Shown: piece by piece, positions 17,792 through 26,097 of the stretch
Position numbering within the stretch: position 1 is the first letter of the stretch
Layout: each line of letters begins with the position of its first letter
Assembly: GCF_007828835.1 (NCBI RefSeq)
Contig: NZ_VIVL01000001.1
Coordinates: forward strand, 1,108,001 to 1,172,000
Direction of reading: 5' to 3'
DNA length: 64,000 bases
From: Variovorax beijingensis
Lineage (GTDB): Bacteria; Pseudomonadota; Gammaproteobacteria; Burkholderiales; Burkholderiaceae_C
The notes under the pieces: model-generated
The model's database searches: none
Told to the model about the DNA's origin: nothing
The model's input: the letters and a program-made list of their open reading frames with translations, nothing else
Translations under genes and position numbers: made by a program

Positions 17792-18624
17792 GGCTGGCGT
17801 GGACGCAGCGAGGCGTCGAAGAATTGCACCAGCGCCTGCTGGCAGGTGGCGCCGAAGCGCTCGGTCATCGGCTCGAGGTGGCCGGCGCCGGGCACCTCGA
17901 GCAGGCGCCGGGGCTCGCGCGCGGCCTCCAGCAGGCGCCGCGAATGGGAATCCGGAATGATCCGGTCGGCCGTGCCGTGGATCAGCAGCAGGGGGATGGG
18001 CGCGACGGCGGCGACGTATTTCGATGCGGCGTAGTCGTCGCCCACCAGCAGCCCGGCGCCGGGGAGCTTCTCGTTCGCAATCGAGGAATACGAATAGAAG
18101 GTCGATTCGATGGCCGCTGCCTTCACGCCGGCCCGGTTGCCCGAGCCCAGCACCGCAATCGCGTTGGCGCCGCCCAGGCTCTGGCCGAAGACGAGGAGGC
18201 GCTCGGGGTCGACGTCGCCGCGCGATCGCACGTGGTCGAGCGCGGCGCTGGAATCCTCGAACACGCCCTTGGGCTCCGGCTTGCCGGCCGATTCGCCGTA
18301 GCCGCGGTAGTCGAACACGAACACGTTGAAGTCCTGCTTCGGCAGCCAGGCCACGAAGCGCCAGTGCGTGCTCATGTTCTGGGCGTTGCCATGAAAGTGG
18401 ACCACCGTGCCCTTGGCCTCCTTCGGATTGCTGCGGCCCGCGGCAGGAAGAAACCAGCCGGCCAGGCGCGTGCCGTCGGCGCTGGCGAACTGCACCGCCT
18501 CGTAGCGCAGCCCGAGCGCGTCGGGCGTTTCGTAGCGCACGCGGTCGGGGTAATAGAACATCGACTGGACGCAGCCGGTGAGAAAGGGGGACAGGGCTGC
18601 GAACAAGGCCAGCTTCCAGTTCAT
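17788..18624 (-). CDS. Alpha/beta hydrolase lipoprotein (BEM46-like)
   Basis: About 278 aa with a lipoprotein-like signal (FAALSPFLTGC, Cys18). The fold of serine hydrolases is clear: oxyanion HFHGNAQN, nucleophile Ser in GQSLGG, Asp in HGTADRIIP and His in GAGHLE. BEM46/YfhR-type hydrolases are mostly of unknown substrate. It precedes the ornithine cyclodeaminase-family gene with a four-base overlap, and follows the VOC gene by 54 bp on the same strand. Confidence 0.85.
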   Translation of the reverse strand: MNWKLALFAALSPFLTGCVQSMFYYPDRVRYETPDALGLRYEAVQFASADGTRLAGWFLPAAGRSNPKEAKGTVVHFHGNAQNMSTHWRFVAWLPKQDFNVFVFDYRGYGESAGKPEPKGVFEDSSAALDHVRSRGDVDPERLLVFGQSLGGANAIAVLGSGNRAGVKAAAIESTFYSYSSIANEKLPGAGLLVGDDYAASKYVAAVAPIPLLLIHGTADRIIPDSHSRRLLEAAREPRRLLEVPGAGHLEPMTERFGATCQQALVQFFDASLRPRQP

Positions 18625-18678
18625 GGGGGAGTGCTTTCCGTGGCGCCCGGCCGGTGGGGCGTCTTCCGGATCGGCCGC

Positions 18679-19017
18679 TCAGGCCTGCTGCCGGAATGCA
18701 AGGTGGTAGCCGTTGCAGTCCACCACGCCGAACTCCGTGGAGCCGTAAGGCATGTGCTGCAGCGGCCACGCAATGGAGGCCTTGTCCTTGACGGCGGCGT
18801 AACAGGCCGCCGCATCCGCCACGGCGAAATAGAAGGTGCCGGAGCAGCTGGGCGGGCTCTTCCAGAGATCCTGCTGCGTGAAGATGAGCTTGCCGCCCTG
18901 CTTCTCGACCGTCAACGTGCCTTCTGCCGAATCCTCAGCCGCGAAGCCGAGGACATCGGCGTAGAAGCGCCGGGTCTGGGCCAGATCGTGGCAGCGCAGG
19001 AGCAGTGTCAGCGGCAT
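18679..19017 (-). CDS. VOC-family (glyoxalase-like) protein
   Basis: About 112 aa single-domain vicinal-oxygen-chelate protein. It begins PLTLLLRCHDLAQTRRFYAD and ends EFGVVDCNGYHLAF, the two beta-alpha-beta-beta-beta edges of the fold, with candidate metal ligands His10 and a C-terminal Glu. Function cannot be told; relatives include bleomycin-binding and dioxygenase proteins. GGAGA precedes the ATG at 19017. It is probably the first gene of a unit with the hydrolase and cyclodeaminase genes. Confidence 0.75.
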   Translation of the reverse strand: MPLTLLLRCHDLAQTRRFYADVLGFAAEDSAEGTLTVEKQGGKLIFTQQDLWKSPPSCSGTFYFAVADAAACYAAVKDKASIAWPLQHMPYGSTEFGVVDCNGYHLAFRQQA

Positions 19018-19069
19018 GGGTTTCTCCGTGGAATGCGGCAGTTCCGGCGCAGGATAGCTCAGCCCGCGC

Positions 19070-20680
19070 TCAGCCCGCGGTAATGCGGCTCCATTCGAGC
19101 CCGTGCTTGGCCAGGTACTTGCGCAGCCGGTCGGCATCGTTCACCACGCTGCGCTGCGTGCGCGAGGCCTGGAAGAGTTGCCGGCCCGCATCCGACAGGC
19201 TGCGCGATTCGCGGCACACGCGCACCACCGCTTCGAGCTGCAGCCGGTCGAACAGGTCGAGCGCGGCCGCGCGGTCATCGCCGAGCAGGCTGCCGAGGCC
19301 GACGTCGGCAGCGCCTGCGCTTGGCCTTGCCGGGCCCTCGCGGTTCCAGAGCCAGCGCAGCCGCTCGATCTCCGCCTCGACCAGCGCCACCGGAATGCGT
19401 CCGCCATCCGCCAGCGTGGCCAGCCGCGTCACGCTGGCCGAGAGGTCGCGGAAGTTGCCGCACCACAGCGCCTCGCCGCTCTGCGCAAAGCGCAGGTAGG
19501 CCGCGCGCGCCTCGGCGTTGAAGCGCACCACGCGGTGGTTCTCGGCCGCGTGGATGGCCAGCAGGTGGTCGATGTTGGGCTCGATGTCCTCGGGCCGCTG
19601 TGCGAGGCCGGGCAGGCCGTAGGTCCAGAGGTTGATGCGCGCGAACAGGTCCTCGCGGAAACGCCCCTCGGCCACGTCGCTGCGCAGGTCGCGGTTGGTG
19701 CCGGCGATCAGCTGGAAGTCGCTCTCCACTTCCTTGTCGGCGCCGACCGGGAAGAAGCGCTTCTCCTCGATGGCCTTGAGCAGCATGGCCTGCTCGTCGA
19801 GCCCGAGCTCGCCGATCTCGTCGAGGAACAGCGCGCCCTGGTTCGCCGTGCGCAGCAGTCCGGCCCGGTCGCTTGCCGCGCCGGTGAAGGAGCCCTTCCT
19901 GTGGCCGAACAAGGTGGAGGCCGCGCCGTCGCCGCGCAGCGTGGCGCAGTTCACCTCGACGAAGGGCCCGCTCATCTGGTGCCGCGCCTGCTTCAGCTCG
20001 AACATGCGCCGCGCGAGAAAGGACTTGCCCGCGCCCGTCGGCCCCACCAGCAGGATCGGCGCGCGCGATCGCACGGCCACGCGCTCGATCTCGTCGATCA
20101 GCGCGTTGAAACGCGCATTGCGCGTGGCGATGCCGCTCTTCAGGAAGGCGACCGCGTCGCGCTGCTCCGCATCGAAGCGCCGCGCGATCACGTCGTAGCG
20201 CGACAGGTCGAGGTCGATCAAGGTGCACTTGCCGGCCTCGCCTTCGCGCTGCTTCCGGGGCGGCGAGGTCTGCGCGAGCACGCCCGGCACCACGCGCGAT
20301 TCCGACAGCAGGAACATGCAGATCTGCGCCACGTGCGTGCCGGTGGTGATGTGCGTCCAGTACTGCTCGCGCTCGGTGTCGAAGGTGTAGGCGCGCGCCC
20401 AGTCGTACAGGCGCGTGTAGACCTCGCCGAAATCCCAGGGGTCCGCGAGGTCGAAAGGCACGAGGTTGACCGTGGTCTCGGGCGACACGGCCTCGATGTC
20501 GGCCTTCACCACCTCGGCCAGCGCCTTGTGCTTGAGCGTGTAGAGCAGCTCCATGCGCGAGACCACCATGTCGTCGTGCTGCGCGAGCGAGACCGTGGGG
20601 CGCCACTTGTTCCAGCGGCCCGCGCCCTGGCCGGCGTCGAGCTGGGTGCCGAGGAAGCCGATGACGACGACTGGTTTCAT
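19070..20680 (-). CDS. rtcR: RNA-repair regulator RtcR (CARF-AAA+-HTH)
   Basis: About 536 aa sigma-54-dependent activator of the RNA-repair operon. The N-terminal CARF domain (about 1-180) senses an RNA-derived signal and holds the ATPase inactive until triggered. The AAA+ domain has Walker A GPTGAGKS (213-220), the sigma-54 contact loop GSFTGA (263-268) and Walker B LFLDEIGE (284-291). A C-terminal HTH (about 480-536) binds the enhancer. It is divergent from the slipin-rtcB-rtcA operon, whose promoter is a clear -24/-12 element. Length and domain order match E. coli RtcR. Confidence 0.96.
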   Translation of the reverse strand: MKPVVVIGFLGTQLDAGQGAGRWNKWRPTVSLAQHDDMVVSRMELLYTLKHKALAEVVKADIEAVSPETTVNLVPFDLADPWDFGEVYTRLYDWARAYTFDTEREQYWTHITTGTHVAQICMFLLSESRVVPGVLAQTSPPRKQREGEAGKCTLIDLDLSRYDVIARRFDAEQRDAVAFLKSGIATRNARFNALIDEIERVAVRSRAPILLVGPTGAGKSFLARRMFELKQARHQMSGPFVEVNCATLRGDGAASTLFGHRKGSFTGAASDRAGLLRTANQGALFLDEIGELGLDEQAMLLKAIEEKRFFPVGADKEVESDFQLIAGTNRDLRSDVAEGRFREDLFARINLWTYGLPGLAQRPEDIEPNIDHLLAIHAAENHRVVRFNAEARAAYLRFAQSGEALWCGNFRDLSASVTRLATLADGGRIPVALVEAEIERLRWLWNREGPARPSAGAADVGLGSLLGDDRAAALDLFDRLQLEAVVRVCRESRSLSDAGRQLFQASRTQRSVVNDADRLRKYLAKHGLEWSRITAG

Positions 20681-20712
20681 GGATAAAAGACTAGCTGAAT
20701 TTCTATATTTAT

Positions 20713-20722
20713 TAGGATCCTA
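20713..20722. promoter_or_regulatory. Candidate RtcR enhancer palindrome
   Basis: Perfect 10-bp palindrome TAGGATCCTA about 110 bp upstream of the sigma-54 promoter, in the usual enhancer distance. A related imperfect repeat, AGGAT-N10-ATCCT, lies at 20801-20820. Both contain AGGATCC-like halves, so either or both could be RtcR sites; this is inferred from position only. Confidence 0.4.
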
Positions 20723-20774
20723 TCAGGGCCGAAGGCGAAGCGGTACGCGCGCCGGAAGAAAAATTCCTGTTGAA

Positions 20775-20787
20775 TATCAATGACTTG
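20775..20787 (+). promoter_or_regulatory. IHF binding site
   Basis: TATCAATGACTTG fits the IHF consensus WATCAANNNNTTR exactly. It lies midway between the candidate enhancer and the -24/-12 promoter, where IHF bending is needed to bring a sigma-54 activator to the polymerase. Confidence 0.65.
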
Positions 20788-20827
20788 CACTGCTCGCGGG
20801 AGGATTCCGGTGCGGATCCTCATCACC

Positions 20828-20843
20828 TGGCACGGCGGCTGCA
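20828..20843 (+). promoter_or_regulatory. Sigma-54 (-24/-12) promoter of the rtc operon
   Basis: TGGCACGGCGGCTGCA matches the sigma-54 consensus TGGCACG-N4-TTGCA with GG at 20829-20830 and GC at 20841-20842, ten bases apart. It faces the slipin-rtcB-rtcA operon, divergent from rtcR. Transcription should start near 20854-20856, so the message has a leader of about 530 nt. Confidence 0.88.
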
Positions 20844-20854
20844 ATGGATGAACC

Positions 20855-21083
20855 GTCCGGATGCAGTTCATCCGCTCGCAGGTGCCGCATGAAAGCGGCC
20901 CGGTGCCGCAGGCCAGATCCTGTCTTGGGTCCGCGGTATGCCGCTGTTGAACTGGCTGGCGACTGAACTTGATTCAGTTCTGCTCATGGTTGAGCACCGT
21001 GCTAACCACATGGCGTTGCGGGTTCGATTCCCGCGAAAAAACCTGGCAGTGCTTGCACTGCCATCTGATGGGGCGAAAGCCCC
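20855..21083 (+). ncRNA. tRNA-like (Y RNA-like) element in the rtc leader
   Basis: First part of the sigma-54 transcript. A tRNA core without acceptor stem spans 20981-21034. It has a D stem GCTC/GAGC (20982-20985, 20992-20995) with GG in a 6-nt loop, an anticodon-type stem CCGTG/CATGG (20997-21001, 21009-21013) with the 7-nt loop CTAACCA, a 4-nt variable loop CGTT, and a T stem GCGGG/CCCGC with the perfect T loop TTCGATT (21023-21029). Where the acceptor should be there is a 6-bp hairpin ACTGAA/TTCAGT (20962-20978) on the 5' side and A6 on the 3' side. Further hairpins are at 20858-20874, 20884-20899, 21044-21063 (8 bp, CTTG loop) and 21070-21083 (GAAA loop). YrlA-type bacterial Y RNAs also mimic tRNAs and occur in some rtc operons, but with a Ro protein gene, absent here. 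Confidence 0.65.
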
Positions 21084-21383
21084 CCGCCCCGGCACACCGG
21101 AGCGTGCGGCGCAAGGCGAAGAGGCCTTGCGGGTGCGCGACACCGTGCCAAGCGCAGGCGGCTTGCGCACCGTGCGTGCGGCAAGGAACTGCGTGCCGCC
21201 ATCGGACGGCGAGGGAAGTGACGGCGTTGCCCATGCGGCGCCGGGCACCGACCGGACCCGACGACCGCTGCACGAAAACCTGGCCCCACCGCAGTGCCCG
21301 CCGCCTGCCCTTTCGAGGGCCTGGATCGAATGAACGAACGACACGACACGAACAACTGAACCGAACAACGAGTGGGAGAAAAA
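21084..21383 (+). other. Structured untranslated leader downstream of the tRNA-like RNA
   Basis: 300 bp before the slipin start with no supported gene. It contains an 8-bp hairpin CGCAAGGC/GCCTTGCG (21110-21131), a 7-bp helix GGTGCGC/GCGCACC (21132-21138 with 21165-21171) and a TTCG-capped hairpin GCCCT/AGGGC (21307-21320). No U-run follows any of them, so they are not intrinsic terminators. The last 50 bases are A-rich and unstructured, ending in the ribosome site GGGAGAA before ATG 21384. The part may be needed for processing or release of the upstream RNA (inference). Confidence 0.45.
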
Positions 21384-22535
21384 ATGCTGGGTTTCAATCA
21401 ATACACCGTCAAGAAGAACGAACGCGCGCTGCTGCTGCGCAATGGCGACTTCGAGCAACTGCTCGGCCCGGGAAAGCACCGGGTGTTCTCGGGCTTCGAT
21501 ACCCTGAAGCTGGAGCGCTTCTCGCTGGCCGAGCCGGCGTTCGAGCACGAACTGGCCGACTACTTCCTGGCGCGCGAGCCCGAACTGGTCGAGCGCGAGT
21601 TCGTGCAGGTGTCGCTCGGCGAAACGCAGGTCGGCCTGCGCCATGAAGACGGCGTGCTGGTGCAGATCCTGCCGCCCGCCACGCGCAAGCTGTACTGGCG
21701 CGGCCTGCGCGAGCAGCGCGTGGACGTCGTCGACGTGGCGGCCGATGCGCGCCTGCCGGCGGGGCTGCTGGCAAAGCTGCAGAGCGTGGCCCTGCGTCCA
21801 CGCGCGGTGCAGGGGCTCGACGGCGTGCTGCTGGTGCAGGTGCCCGAATTCCATGCCGGCGTGCTGACGCTCGAAGGGCAGATGCAGGCGATGCTGCCGC
21901 CGGGAAACCACGGTTTCTGGCGCTTCAACCGGCAGGTGGCCGTGACTTGCGTGGACCTGCGTTCGCAGATCGCCGAGGTGAGCGGCCAGGAGATCCTGAC
22001 CCGCGACAAGGTGGGGCTGCGGCTGAACCTGTCTGCGGTATGGCGCTTCACCGACGTGCGCCAGGCGCTGGCGCAAATGCCCAAGCCGGCCGAACATGTC
22101 TATCGCGAACTGCAGTTCGGCCTGCGTGCCGCGGTGGGCGAGCAGACGCTGGACGCGCTGCTGGAGAACAAGGCGGCCATCGACCAGACGGTGCTGGCGC
22201 AGATGCGCGAGCGGCTGAAGGATTCGGGCGTGGTGCTGGAGAGCGTGGGCGTGAAGGACATCATCCTGCCGGGCGAGATGAAGACCATCCTGGCCCAGGT
22301 GGTGGAGGCCGAGAAGTCGGCCCAGGCCAACGTGATCCGCCGCCGCGAGGAAACCGCGGCCACGCGCTCGCTGCTGAACACCGCCAAGGTGATGGAGGGC
22401 AACCCTGTCGCGTTGCGGATGAAGGAGCTCGAGACGCTGGAACGCGTGGCCGAACGGATCGACAAGATCTCGGTGGTCGGCGGCCTGGACCAGGTGCTCA
22501 ACGGATTGGTGACGCTGCGGCCGAACGGTTCCTGA
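21384..22535 (+). CDS. Slipin-family SPFH protein, no membrane segment
   Basis: About 383 aa. The SPFH/prohibitin-homology region runs from about residue 140 to 300 (TRDKVGLRLNLSAVWRFTD, LQFGLRAAVGEQTLDALLE, GVVLESVGVKDIILPGEMK), followed by a predicted coiled coil (VVEAEKSAQANVIRRREE). The N-terminal half (MLGFNQYTVKKNERALLLRN) lacks the hydrophobic hairpin usual in slipins, so the protein is probably soluble or recruited by partners. Slipins recur in rtc operons of many bacteria, but their role in RNA repair is unknown. It is the first protein-coding gene of the operon, 38 bp before rtcB; SD GGGAGAA. Confidence 0.88.
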   Translation: MLGFNQYTVKKNERALLLRNGDFEQLLGPGKHRVFSGFDTLKLERFSLAEPAFEHELADYFLAREPELVEREFVQVSLGETQVGLRHEDGVLVQILPPATRKLYWRGLREQRVDVVDVAADARLPAGLLAKLQSVALRPRAVQGLDGVLLVQVPEFHAGVLTLEGQMQAMLPPGNHGFWRFNRQVAVTCVDLRSQIAEVSGQEILTRDKVGLRLNLSAVWRFTDVRQALAQMPKPAEHVYRELQFGLRAAVGEQTLDALLENKAAIDQTVLAQMRERLKDSGVVLESVGVKDIILPGEMKTILAQVVEAEKSAQANVIRRREETAATRSLLNTAKVMEGNPVALRMKELETLERVAERIDKISVVGGLDQVLNGLVTLRPNGS

Positions 22536-22573
22536 GGCGCATTGAAGAACGAACGATGGAAGAGAGAAAAGAA

Positions 22574-23797
<1,224 letters not shown>

Positions 23798-23800
23798 GCC

Positions 23801-24148
23801 ATGAAAAGCAACAAGCAGCGCCGCGCCGAGATCAAGGCGCACCGCCTCGAACGCGCCGCGCGCCGGCTGGCCGAGCTGCGGTTGCGTGCCGACGTGCGGC
23901 CGGTGGAGGGCGCCGGCCTGGTGGTCGCCGATACGGCGCTGCTGGCCGCGCACAACAATACCTACGGGCCGCTGCCCGCGTTCTACGTGGACAAGGCCTT
24001 CACCTGCCGCGACTGCGGCGCCGACGAAGTGTGGACGGCCAAGCAGCAGAAGTGGTGGTACGAGGTGGCGCTGGGCAACATCAACAGCACGGCGGTGCGC
24101 TGCCGTGCCTGCCGGATCGCAAGGCGCGCGCTTTTGCGGCAGGCCTGA
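23801..24148 (+). CDS. Zinc-ribbon protein of the rtc operon
   Basis: About 115 aa. A basic helical N-terminus (about 1-35) is followed by a zinc ribbon with Cys69, Cys72, Cys101 and Cys104 (CRDCG and CRACR), and the marker FTCRDCGADEVWTAKQQKWW of the probable zinc-ribbon family PF13451. The basic arm and ribbon suggest RNA or ribosome binding (inference). The gene starts three bases after rtcB, so it is surely co-translated, and may deliver damaged RNA to the ligase. Function is not known for the family. Confidence 0.8.
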   Translation: MKSNKQRRAEIKAHRLERAARRLAELRLRADVRPVEGAGLVVADTALLAAHNNTYGPLPAFYVDKAFTCRDCGADEVWTAKQQKWWYEVALGNINSTAVRCRACRIARRALLRQA

Positions 24149-24189
24149 AATGAACGAATAAAACCAGACGAAGCGGCGACGCTGATTCC

Positions 24190-25035
24190 ATGACTGCACA
24201 AGAAGAAAAATCCGGCGAGCTCCTGCGCTCTGCCCATCCCATCGACCCCGCCATGCGCGCGCAGATCATGCACGCCCTGCGCGATATCGAAACGCGCCAT
24301 GACGTCACGGTGCTGTTCGCTTGCGAATCCGGCAGCCGCGGCTGGGGCTTTGCCTCGCCCGACAGCGACTACGACGTGCGCTTCATCTACGTGAACCGAC
24401 TGCCCTGGTACCTCACGGTGACGCCGCGGCGCGATGTGATCGAGCTGCCGATCAGCGGCGAGCTCGACGTGAACGGCTGGGACCTGCGCAAGGCGCTGGG
24501 CCTGATGCGCGAGTCGAACCCCACGCTGCTCGAATGGCTGCGCTCGCCCGTGGTGTACCGCGACGATGCGGCCGCGATGCCGCGTTTCCGCGCGCTCTCG
24601 GAGGCGGTGTTCTCCAACGCGCGTGGCTGGCATCACTACACCTCGATGGCGAAGAAGAACTTCCGCGAGCATCTGCAGGCCGACGAGGTGCGCTACAAGA
24701 AATACCTCTATGTGCTGCGTCCGCTCCTGGCCGCGCGATGGATCCGCACGCAGGCCGGCGTGCCGCCGATGCGCTTCGCCGAGCTGGCGCAGCGCACGCT
24801 CCACGCCGTGCACGACGCCGCGCTGATCGAGGAAATCAACGCGCTGCTCGCAGTGAAGATGCGCGCCGGCGAGGCCGCGACCAGCCCGCGCTGGCCCGGC
24901 ATCCATGCATTCATCGAGGCCGAACTCGCGGCCCATGCGGCCGAGCCGATCACGCCGCTGCCGCAGGCCGAGAACGCGGGACTCGATGCATTCCTGTACG
25001 AGACGGTGCTGCGCATCGAAGGAGGCCGCGCATGA
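24190..25035 (+). CDS. RlaP-type nucleotidyltransferase
   Basis: About 281 aa member of the pol-beta nucleotidyltransferase superfamily (COG3541/PF10127, named RNA-ligase-associated protein). The signature GSRGWGF (48-54) precedes the catalytic aspartates Asp58, Asp60 and Asp62 in SPDSDYDVRF. The C-terminal helical half (WHHYTSMAKKNF, KKYLYVLRPLLAA) is typical. Comparative genomics has placed it in RNA-repair operons, perhaps adding nucleotides to trimmed RNA ends, but no activity is established to my knowledge. Its stop overlaps the rtcA start (ATGA, 25032-25035). Confidence 0.85.
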   Translation: MTAQEEKSGELLRSAHPIDPAMRAQIMHALRDIETRHDVTVLFACESGSRGWGFASPDSDYDVRFIYVNRLPWYLTVTPRRDVIELPISGELDVNGWDLRKALGLMRESNPTLLEWLRSPVVYRDDAAAMPRFRALSEAVFSNARGWHHYTSMAKKNFREHLQADEVRYKKYLYVLRPLLAARWIRTQAGVPPMRFAELAQRTLHAVHDAALIEEINALLAVKMRAGEAATSPRWPGIHAFIEAELAAHAAEPITPLPQAENAGLDAFLYETVLRIEGGRA

Positions 25036-26069
25036 TCGAACTCGACGGTTCGCAGGGCGAGGGCGGGGGGCAGATCCTGCGCACCAGCCTGGCCCTGTCG
25101 GTCGCCACGGGCCAGCCCGTGGCCATCGAGAAGATCCGCGCAGGCCGCGCCAAGCCGGGCCTGATGCGCCAGCACCTGGCCTGCGTGAATGCCGCGGCGC
25201 AGATCAGCGGCGCGCAGGTCGAAGGGGCCGAGCTCGGCTCGCAGTCGCTGCGCTTCGTGCCCGGGCCGGTGCGCGCGGGCGAGTACCGCTTCGCGATTGC
25301 CAGCGCAGGCAGCTGCATGCTGGTTCTGCAGACGGTGCTGCCGCCGCTGCTGCTGGCCGGTGCGCCGAGCCGTCTGCATCTGAGCGGCGGCACGCACAAC
25401 CCGATGGCGCCGCCTTTCCACTTTCTGGAGCGCGCCTTCGCACCGCTGGTGCGCCGCCTGGGCGCGGACCTGCAGCTGGTGCTGCGCCGCTGCGGTTTCT
25501 ACCCTGCCGGCGGCGGCGAGGTCGAAGCGGTCATCGTGCCGGCCGTTGATGGGCTGCGGTCTTTCGATCTGATGGGCCGCGGCGCGCTCCTGTCGGCCCA
25601 TGCGGAGTGCCTGGCGCCGGGGCTTGCGCGCCACGTCGCCGCGCGCGAGCTGGAGACGCTGGGCAAGGCCATGGGATGGTCCGGCGAGCAGCTGCGTATC
25701 GGTACCGCGCGCCAGAACGAAGGGCCCGGCAACGCGCTGCTTGCCACGCTGGCGTACGAATACGTCACCGAGGTCTTCACGGCTTTCGGCGAAAAGTCGC
25801 TGAGCGCCGAGCAGGTGGCGCACGGGTTGGTGAAGGAACTGCGCGGGTTCCAGAAAAGCCAGGCGGCCGTGGGGCCGCATCTTGCGGATCAGCTGGCGCT
25901 GCTGCAGGGCTTGGCGGCATGGCGAAGCGGCCGCGGCGGCAGCTTCACCTGCAGCGAAGTGACCGGGCACACGCGCACCAACTGCGCGGTGATCGAGCGC
26001 TTCCTGCCGGTGCGCTACGCCATCGCGCAAGCGCCGGACGCGGCCACCGTGACGGTGGCGCCGGCCTGA
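25032..26069 (+). CDS. rtcA: RNA 3'-terminal phosphate cyclase RtcA
   Basis: About 345 aa. It turns RNA 3'-phosphates (or 2'-phosphates) into 2',3'-cyclic phosphates with ATP, providing ends for RtcB. The N-terminus IELDGSQGEGGGQILRTSLA is the family signature; other blocks are NPMAPPFHFLE, GFYPAGGGEVE and GPHLADQLALL. The adenylylated His is probably His313 in TGHTRTN. It is the last gene of the operon and overlaps the nucleotidyltransferase gene by four bases. The next gene is convergent, 28 bp away. Confidence 0.95.
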   Translation: MIELDGSQGEGGGQILRTSLALSVATGQPVAIEKIRAGRAKPGLMRQHLACVNAAAQISGAQVEGAELGSQSLRFVPGPVRAGEYRFAIASAGSCMLVLQTVLPPLLLAGAPSRLHLSGGTHNPMAPPFHFLERAFAPLVRRLGADLQLVLRRCGFYPAGGGEVEAVIVPAVDGLRSFDLMGRGALLSAHAECLAPGLARHVAARELETLGKAMGWSGEQLRIGTARQNEGPGNALLATLAYEYVTEVFTAFGEKSLSAEQVAHGLVKELRGFQKSQAAVGPHLADQLALLQGLAAWRSGRGGSFTCSEVTGHTRTNCAVIERFLPVRYAIAQAPDAATVTVAPA

Positions 26070-26097
26070 AGCAGGCCGCGTCGGCCGGCTGATGCTG

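Noticed and set aside
20973..21041. Functional tRNA gene (anticodon-position AAC)
   Set aside because: Only four of seven acceptor pairs could form, position 37 is C, no CCA or discriminator context is seen, and bacteria do not use an A34 valine tRNA. The T and D arms are real but the whole is a mimic.
20938..21333. Plus-strand open frame of 131 codons across the tRNA-like region, with a protein-looking first 45 residues
   Set aside because: No ribosome site, composition after residue 45 is that of random GC-rich frame, and the DNA is better explained by the tRNA-like stems and hairpins. I cannot fully exclude a short leader peptide.
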